Shown here piece after piece: positions 60,646 through 64,000 of a stretch of 64,000 bases of DNA (the first letter of the stretch is position 1; every line of letters begins with the position of its first letter). Made by a program: the position numbers and the translations under genes. The stretch lies in contig JADJVJ010000001.1 of the NCBI GenBank assembly GCA_016716625.1, positions 1,426,001 to 1,490,000 on the forward strand, given 5' to 3'. The DNA is from Nostocoides sp. (GTDB lineage: Bacteria; Actinomycetota; Actinomycetes; Actinomycetales; Dermatophilaceae). Under the pieces are notes generated by a model. The model saw only the letters and a program-made list of their open reading frames with translations, did not search any database and was not told the origin of the DNA.

Positions 60646-60891
60646 TCAGACGGCGAAGCGCTCGAGGACCCCGAGCGCCACGATCGAGACGAACCAGATG
60701 ATTCCCGCGGCGACGGTGATCCGGTCGAGGTTGCGTTCGGCGACCGATGACCCTCCGAGCGAGGTCGACATCCCTCCGCCGAACATGTCCGAGAGCCCGC
60801 CACCCTTGCCCTTGTGCAGCAGGATGAGCAAGGTGAGGAAGAGGCTGCCCAGGACGATGAGCACCTGGAGGCCGATGCGGACGGCAGTCAT
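60646..60891 (-). CDS. secG: Protein translocase subunit SecG
   Basis: An 81-residue component of the SecYEG channel with two helices: LQVLIVLGSLFLTLLILLHKGKGGGLSDMFG (the HKGKGGGLSDMFGG loop is diagnostic) and ITVAAGIIWFVSIVALGVL. ATG at 60891; the longer frame to 60951 is unsupported. A possible -10 box TATCCT lies at 60939-60934 on the minus strand. Confidence 0.94.
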   Translation of the reverse strand: MTAVRIGLQVLIVLGSLFLTLLILLHKGKGGGLSDMFGGGMSTSLGGSSVAERNLDRITVAAGIIWFVSIVALGVLERFAV

Positions 60892-60954
60892 TCGTGAGGG
60901 GTCCTTCGCGTGGGGGGAGCGTGGTGCCCGACCAGGATAGCCCGCGACCACCCC

Positions 60955-60970
60955 TACCGGGGTATGCCGG
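60955..60970 (-). terminator. Short hairpin between tpiA and secG
   Basis: On the minus strand ACCCC-GGTA-GGGGT forms a 5-bp stem just after tpiA. It is weak and lacks a T-run, so termination may be only partial. Confidence 0.35.
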
Positions 60971-60999
60971 TGCCGCGGGCGTCCTGGGTCGGGTTGCGG

Positions 61000-61800
61000 T
61001 CAGGTGGTGAGGTGGTCCCGGAACCGGCAGATCGCGGCGAACTCCCCGGCATCCAGGGAGGCGCCGCCGACGAGGGCACCGTCGACATCGGGCTGGGCCA
61101 TGATCGCGGCCACGTTGCTCGACTTCACCGAACCGCCGTAGAGGACCCGGATCCCGTCCGCGACCTCGGAGCCGTACAACTCGGCGAGGACGGTGCGGAT
61201 CGCCGCACAAACCTCCTGGGCGTCGTCGGGAGTGGCGACCTCGCCGGTGCCGATGGCCCAGATGGGCTCGTAGGCGATGACGATGGTGCGCGCCTGGTCG
61301 ACGGGCAGCCCGTCCAGTCCGGCCCGGATCTGGGCGACCACGTGGGCGACGTGCGTGCCCGCCTGGCGGACCCCCAAGCCCTCCCCGCAGCAGAAGATCG
61401 GGGTGAGCCCGTGCCGGTAGGCGGCCCTGATCTTGTCGGCGACGACCGCGTCGGTCTCGTTCTGGTACTCCCGACGCTCGCTGTGCCCGACGGTGACGTA
61501 GGAACAGCCGAGCTTGGCGAGGAAGGCCCCGCTGATCTCGCCGGTGTAGGCGCCGCTGTCGTGGACCGAGAGGTCCTGGGCGCCGTGCTTGAGCTCGAGC
61601 CGGTCACCGTCGATGAGCGTCTGGACGCTGCGGATGTCGGTGAACGGGGGCAGGACGGCCACCTCGACGGCGGCGAAGTCATGCGAGCCGTCGCGGAGGG
61701 TCCAGTCGAGCTTCTGGACGAGGTGGGTGGCCTGGAGATGGTCGAGGTTCATCTTCCAGTTCCCCGCCATGAGCGGGGTGCGGCCGGCGGCCATGGTCAT
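61000..61800 (-). CDS. tpiA: Triosephosphate isomerase
   Basis: Glycolytic TIM barrel of 266 residues. MAGNWKMNLDH (substrate Lys), catalytic His in VTVGHSERREYQNE, catalytic Glu in VIAYEPIWAIGTG and phosphate loop YGGSVKSSN. A good GAAGGAG ribosome site precedes the ATG at 61800. It follows pgk by 26 bases. Confidence 0.97.
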   Translation of the reverse strand: MTMAAGRTPLMAGNWKMNLDHLQATHLVQKLDWTLRDGSHDFAAVEVAVLPPFTDIRSVQTLIDGDRLELKHGAQDLSVHDSGAYTGEISGAFLAKLGCSYVTVGHSERREYQNETDAVVADKIRAAYRHGLTPIFCCGEGLGVRQAGTHVAHVVAQIRAGLDGLPVDQARTIVIAYEPIWAIGTGEVATPDDAQEVCAAIRTVLAELYGSEVADGIRVLYGGSVKSSNVAAIMAQPDVDGALVGGASLDAGEFAAICRFRDHLTT

Positions 61801-61826
61801 GCTCCTTCGTCGTGGGGTGGTGGCCG

Positions 61827-63029
61827 TCAGGCCTTACCGAGGATCGCGATACCGGGGAGTTCCTTGCCCTCGAGGTACTCGAGCGAAGCGCCACCCCCAG
61901 TCGAGATGTGGCCGAACTGCTCGTCGGCGAACCCGAGCTGACGGACCGCCGCGGCCGAGTCTCCGCCGCCGACGACGGTGAGCGCACCGGCCGCGGTGGC
62001 GTCGACGAGCGCTTGCGCGACCGCCTTGGTGCCGCCCGCGAACGGGGCCATCTCGAACGCCCCCATCGGGCCGTTCCAGAAGACGGTACGGGCGTCGGCG
62101 AGCCGGCTGGCGTAGTGGGCCGCGGACTCGGGTCCGATGTCGAGGCCCATCATGTCGGCGGGTATGGCGTCCGCCGGCACCGTGGCGGTCTGCGTGTCCG
62201 CGGAGAACTCCCGGCCGCAGATGACGTCCGTGGGCAGCACGATCTCGACACCACTGGCCGCGGCCCGCTCGAGGTAGCCCTTGCAGGCCTCGATGCTCCC
62301 AGCGTCGAGCAGGCTCGTGCCGACCTCATGACCCTGGGCCGCGAGGAAGGTGAAGAGCATGCCGCCGCCGATGAGCAGCCGGTCGGCCTTGCCGAGGAGG
62401 TTGTCGATGACCGCGAGCTTGTCGGCGACCTTGGCGCCGCCGAGAACGACGGCATACGGCCGCTCGGGGTGCTCGGTGAGCCGACGCAGGACGCCGACTT
62501 CCGCGGCCACGAGGCCACCCATCGCGGACGGTAGCCGGGTGGCCACGTCATACACGGAGGCCTGCTTACGGTGAACGACACCGAACCCGTCGGAGACGTA
62601 GGCGTCGGCGAGAGCGGCGAGGGCGTCGGCGAAGTCCGCCCGCTCCTCATCGGTCTTGGCCGTCTCGCCCGGGTTGAACCGGAGGTTTTCGAGCAAGACG
62701 ACGTCGCCGTCAGCCATCGCCGCCACCGCAGCCTGGGCGCTCTCGCCGACGGTGTCGGTCGCGAACGTCACCTCCTGGCCGAGGAGTTCGGAGAGCCGAC
62801 CGACCACGGGACGAAGGGAGTACCGGTCCTCGGGGGCACCCTTGGGGCGCCCGAGGTGGGCGCACACGATGACGCGTGCGCCCCCCTCGGTGAGGGCCTT
62901 GATCGTCGGGACGCTCGCCCGCAGGCGGCCGTCGTCCGTGATCGTCGTGCCGTCCAGCGGCACGTTGAGATCGGACCGGACGAGGACGCGCTTGCCGCGA
63001 AGGTCACCGAGGGAGGCGATGCCACTCAT
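61827..63029 (-). CDS. pgk: Phosphoglycerate kinase
   Basis: Makes ATP from 1,3-bisphosphoglycerate. 400 residues. RVLVRSDLNVPLDG, CAHLGRPKGAPEDRYSL, LENLRFNPGETAKTDEE, GGAKVADKLAVIDNLL and GGGDSAAAVRQLG are all intact. It follows gap by 16 bases; ATG at 63029. Confidence 0.97.
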   Translation of the reverse strand: MSGIASLGDLRGKRVLVRSDLNVPLDGTTITDDGRLRASVPTIKALTEGGARVIVCAHLGRPKGAPEDRYSLRPVVGRLSELLGQEVTFATDTVGESAQAAVAAMADGDVVLLENLRFNPGETAKTDEERADFADALAALADAYVSDGFGVVHRKQASVYDVATRLPSAMGGLVAAEVGVLRRLTEHPERPYAVVLGGAKVADKLAVIDNLLGKADRLLIGGGMLFTFLAAQGHEVGTSLLDAGSIEACKGYLERAAASGVEIVLPTDVICGREFSADTQTATVPADAIPADMMGLDIGPESAAHYASRLADARTVFWNGPMGAFEMAPFAGGTKAVAQALVDATAAGALTVVGGGDSAAAVRQLGFADEQFGHISTGGGASLEYLEGKELPGIAILGKA

Positions 63030-63045
63030 CTCGGAGAACGCCGCC

Positions 63046-64000
63046 TCAGAGGGACTTGCCGACGAGCGCGACGAGGTCGACGAGGCGGTTGGAGTAACCC
63101 CACTCGTTGTCGTACCAGCCGACGACCTTGACCTGGTTGCCGATGACCTTGGTCAGCGGGGCGTCGAAGATGCAGGACGCCGGGTCGGTGGTGATGTCGG
63201 TGGAGACGATCGGGTCCTCGGAGTACTTGAGGAAGCCCTTGAGCGGGCCCTCGGCGGCCGCCTTCATGATCGCGTTGACCTCTTCGACGGTGGTCTCGCG
63301 ACCGGCCTCGAAGGTGAGGTCGGTGGCCGAGCCGGTCGGTGTCGGCACACGCAGGGCGTAGCCGTCCAGCTTGCCCTTGAGTTCGGGCATGACCAGGGCG
63401 ATCGCCTTGGCCGCACCGGTGGAGGTGGGCACGATGTTGAGGGCGGCGGAACGGGCCCGGCGGAGGTCCTTGTGCGGGGCGTCGAGCAGGTTCTGGTCAC
63501 CGGTGTAGGCGTGGATCGTGGTCATCAGGCCCTTGACGATGCCCAGGGCGTCGTGCAGCGGCTTGGTCATCGGTGCCAGGCAGTTCGTGGTGCAGGAGGC
63601 GTTGGAGATGATGTGGTGGTTCGCCGGGTCGTAGTCCTCGTGGTTGACGCCCATGACGAAGGTGGCGTCCTCGTTCTTGGCCGGGGCCGAGATGATGACC
63701 TTCTTCGCGCCACCGTCGATGTGCGCCTTCGCCTTCGTGGCGTCGGTAAAGAAGCCGGTCGACTCGATGACGATGTCGGCACCGACACCGGCCCAGTCAA
63801 GGTTCGCGGGGTCGCGCTCGGCGAACGCCTTGAACGACTTGCCGTTGTACGTGATGTCGGTGTCGGTCGAGGTCACCTCACCGTCGAGCCGCCCGAGGAT
63901 CGAGTCGTACTTGAGGAGCGTGGCCAGGGTCTTGTTGTCGGTCAGGTCGTTGACGGCGACGATCTCGATATCGGCGCCGGAGGCCAGAACGGCCCTGAAG
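63046..64000 (-). CDS. gap: Glyceraldehyde-3-phosphate dehydrogenase (5' end outside the window)
   Basis: NAD-dependent glycolytic enzyme. About 318 residues are visible; the cofactor-binding N-terminus lies beyond the right edge (the frame is open to 64000 and reads FRAVLASGADIEIVAVNDLT there). Catalytic Cys in IISNASCTTNCLAPMTK, catalytic His in IHAYTGDQNLLD, and VVGWYDNEWGYSNRLVDL at the C-terminus. The ATG at 63876 is internal and not the start. First visible gene of gap-pgk-tpiA. Confidence 0.97.
   Translation of the reverse strand, partial: FRAVLASGADIEIVAVNDLTDNKTLATLLKYDSILGRLDGEVTSTDTDITYNGKSFKAFAERDPANLDWAGVGADIVIESTGFFTDATKAKAHIDGGAKKVIISAPAKNEDATFVMGVNHEDYDPANHHIISNASCTTNCLAPMTKPLHDALGIVKGLMTTIHAYTGDQNLLDAPHKDLRRARSAALNIVPTSTGAAKAIALVMPELKGKLDGYALRVPTPTGSATDLTFEAGRETTVEEVNAIMKAAAEGPLKGFLKYSEDPIVSTDITTDPASCIFDAPLTKVIGNQVKVVGWYDNEWGYSNRLVDLVALVGKSL

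Overview
The window is a compact stretch of a very high-GC actinobacterial chromosome. About 60 genes lie end to end, many joined by ATGA or GTGA stop/start overlaps, and no gene-free stretch exceeds 300 bases. Mycothiol ligase MshC, RbpA, OpcA, an InhA-type enoyl reductase after FabG, SufR with a complete suf operon, F420-type luciferase-like proteins and DUF3090/DUF3099/DUF5703 all point to Actinomycetia. The block gap-pgk-tpiA-secG / pgl-opcA-zwf-pgi-tal-tkt / ctaB-ctaA-ABC / sufR-sufB-D-C-S-U-T resembles the order I recall from Mycobacterium tuberculosis Rv1436-Rv1466. Glycogen and cyanophycin genes together would fit Micrococcales such as Intrasporangiaceae (Tetrasphaera-like), but that placement is inference. 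No phage, insertion sequence, CRISPR array or rRNA is visible.

Layout. 1-5733: mshC (incomplete at the left edge), a SCO1664-family kinase-like protein and DUF3090, then a four-gene nickel/cobalt ECF importer (nikM/N/Q/O type) under a Nur-like operator, then a histidine phosphatase. 5782-16630: CorA, UppP, a luciferase-like enzyme, an Asp-tract protein, an M20 peptidase, tRNA-Leu(GAG), a secreted LamG protein, an SpoU/TrmH methyltransferase, two TauE/SafE carriers, SPFH and NfeD proteins and an ABC ATPase. 16630-21257: glgA and glgC (divergent), a second luciferase-like enzyme and serB. 21268-27190: a cyanophycin locus (cphB, cphA, and a convergent CphA-like Mur ligase fused to TPRs) that runs into fabI-fabG. 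28819-39119: DUF3099, moaA, SURF1, an ABC exporter, a TrpB2-type synthase, an ABC-F protein, a zinc peptidase, a VOC protein, an unknown protein and an acVLRF1-like release factor. 39126-46708: the suf operon with its repressor; SufB carries a 375-residue intein with a LAGLIDADG homing endonuclease. 46718-51915: pssA/psd, an ABC pair, ctaA and ctaB. 52034-60275: the pentose phosphate operon. 60293-64000: rbpA, secG and the lower-glycolysis genes (gap cut by the right edge).

How the genes work together. The central-carbon genes (glgA/glgC, pgi, zwf-opcA-pgl, tkt-tal, tpiA-pgk-gap) cover glycogen storage, oxidative pentose phosphate and lower glycolysis. CphA/CphB would add a nitrogen store of Asp-Arg polymer. 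The suf operon supplies Fe-S clusters, needed for example by MoaA, and SURF1, CtaA and CtaB serve cytochrome oxidase and heme A.

Signals not explained by genes. (1) The octamer GTATGCCG occurs about 50 times, almost equally on both strands. That is about 20-fold above a composition estimate; it uses rare Tyr and Ala codons, and one inverted pair builds a terminator. This resembles a DNA uptake sequence. (2) About twenty genes show TANNNT followed by 6-8 bases and then the start codon, which implies widespread leaderless mRNAs. In five cases the stop codon of the upstream gene is the first half of that -10 box. (3) The cyanophycin-type Mur ligase-TPR fusion and the SufB intein are the most unusual proteins.
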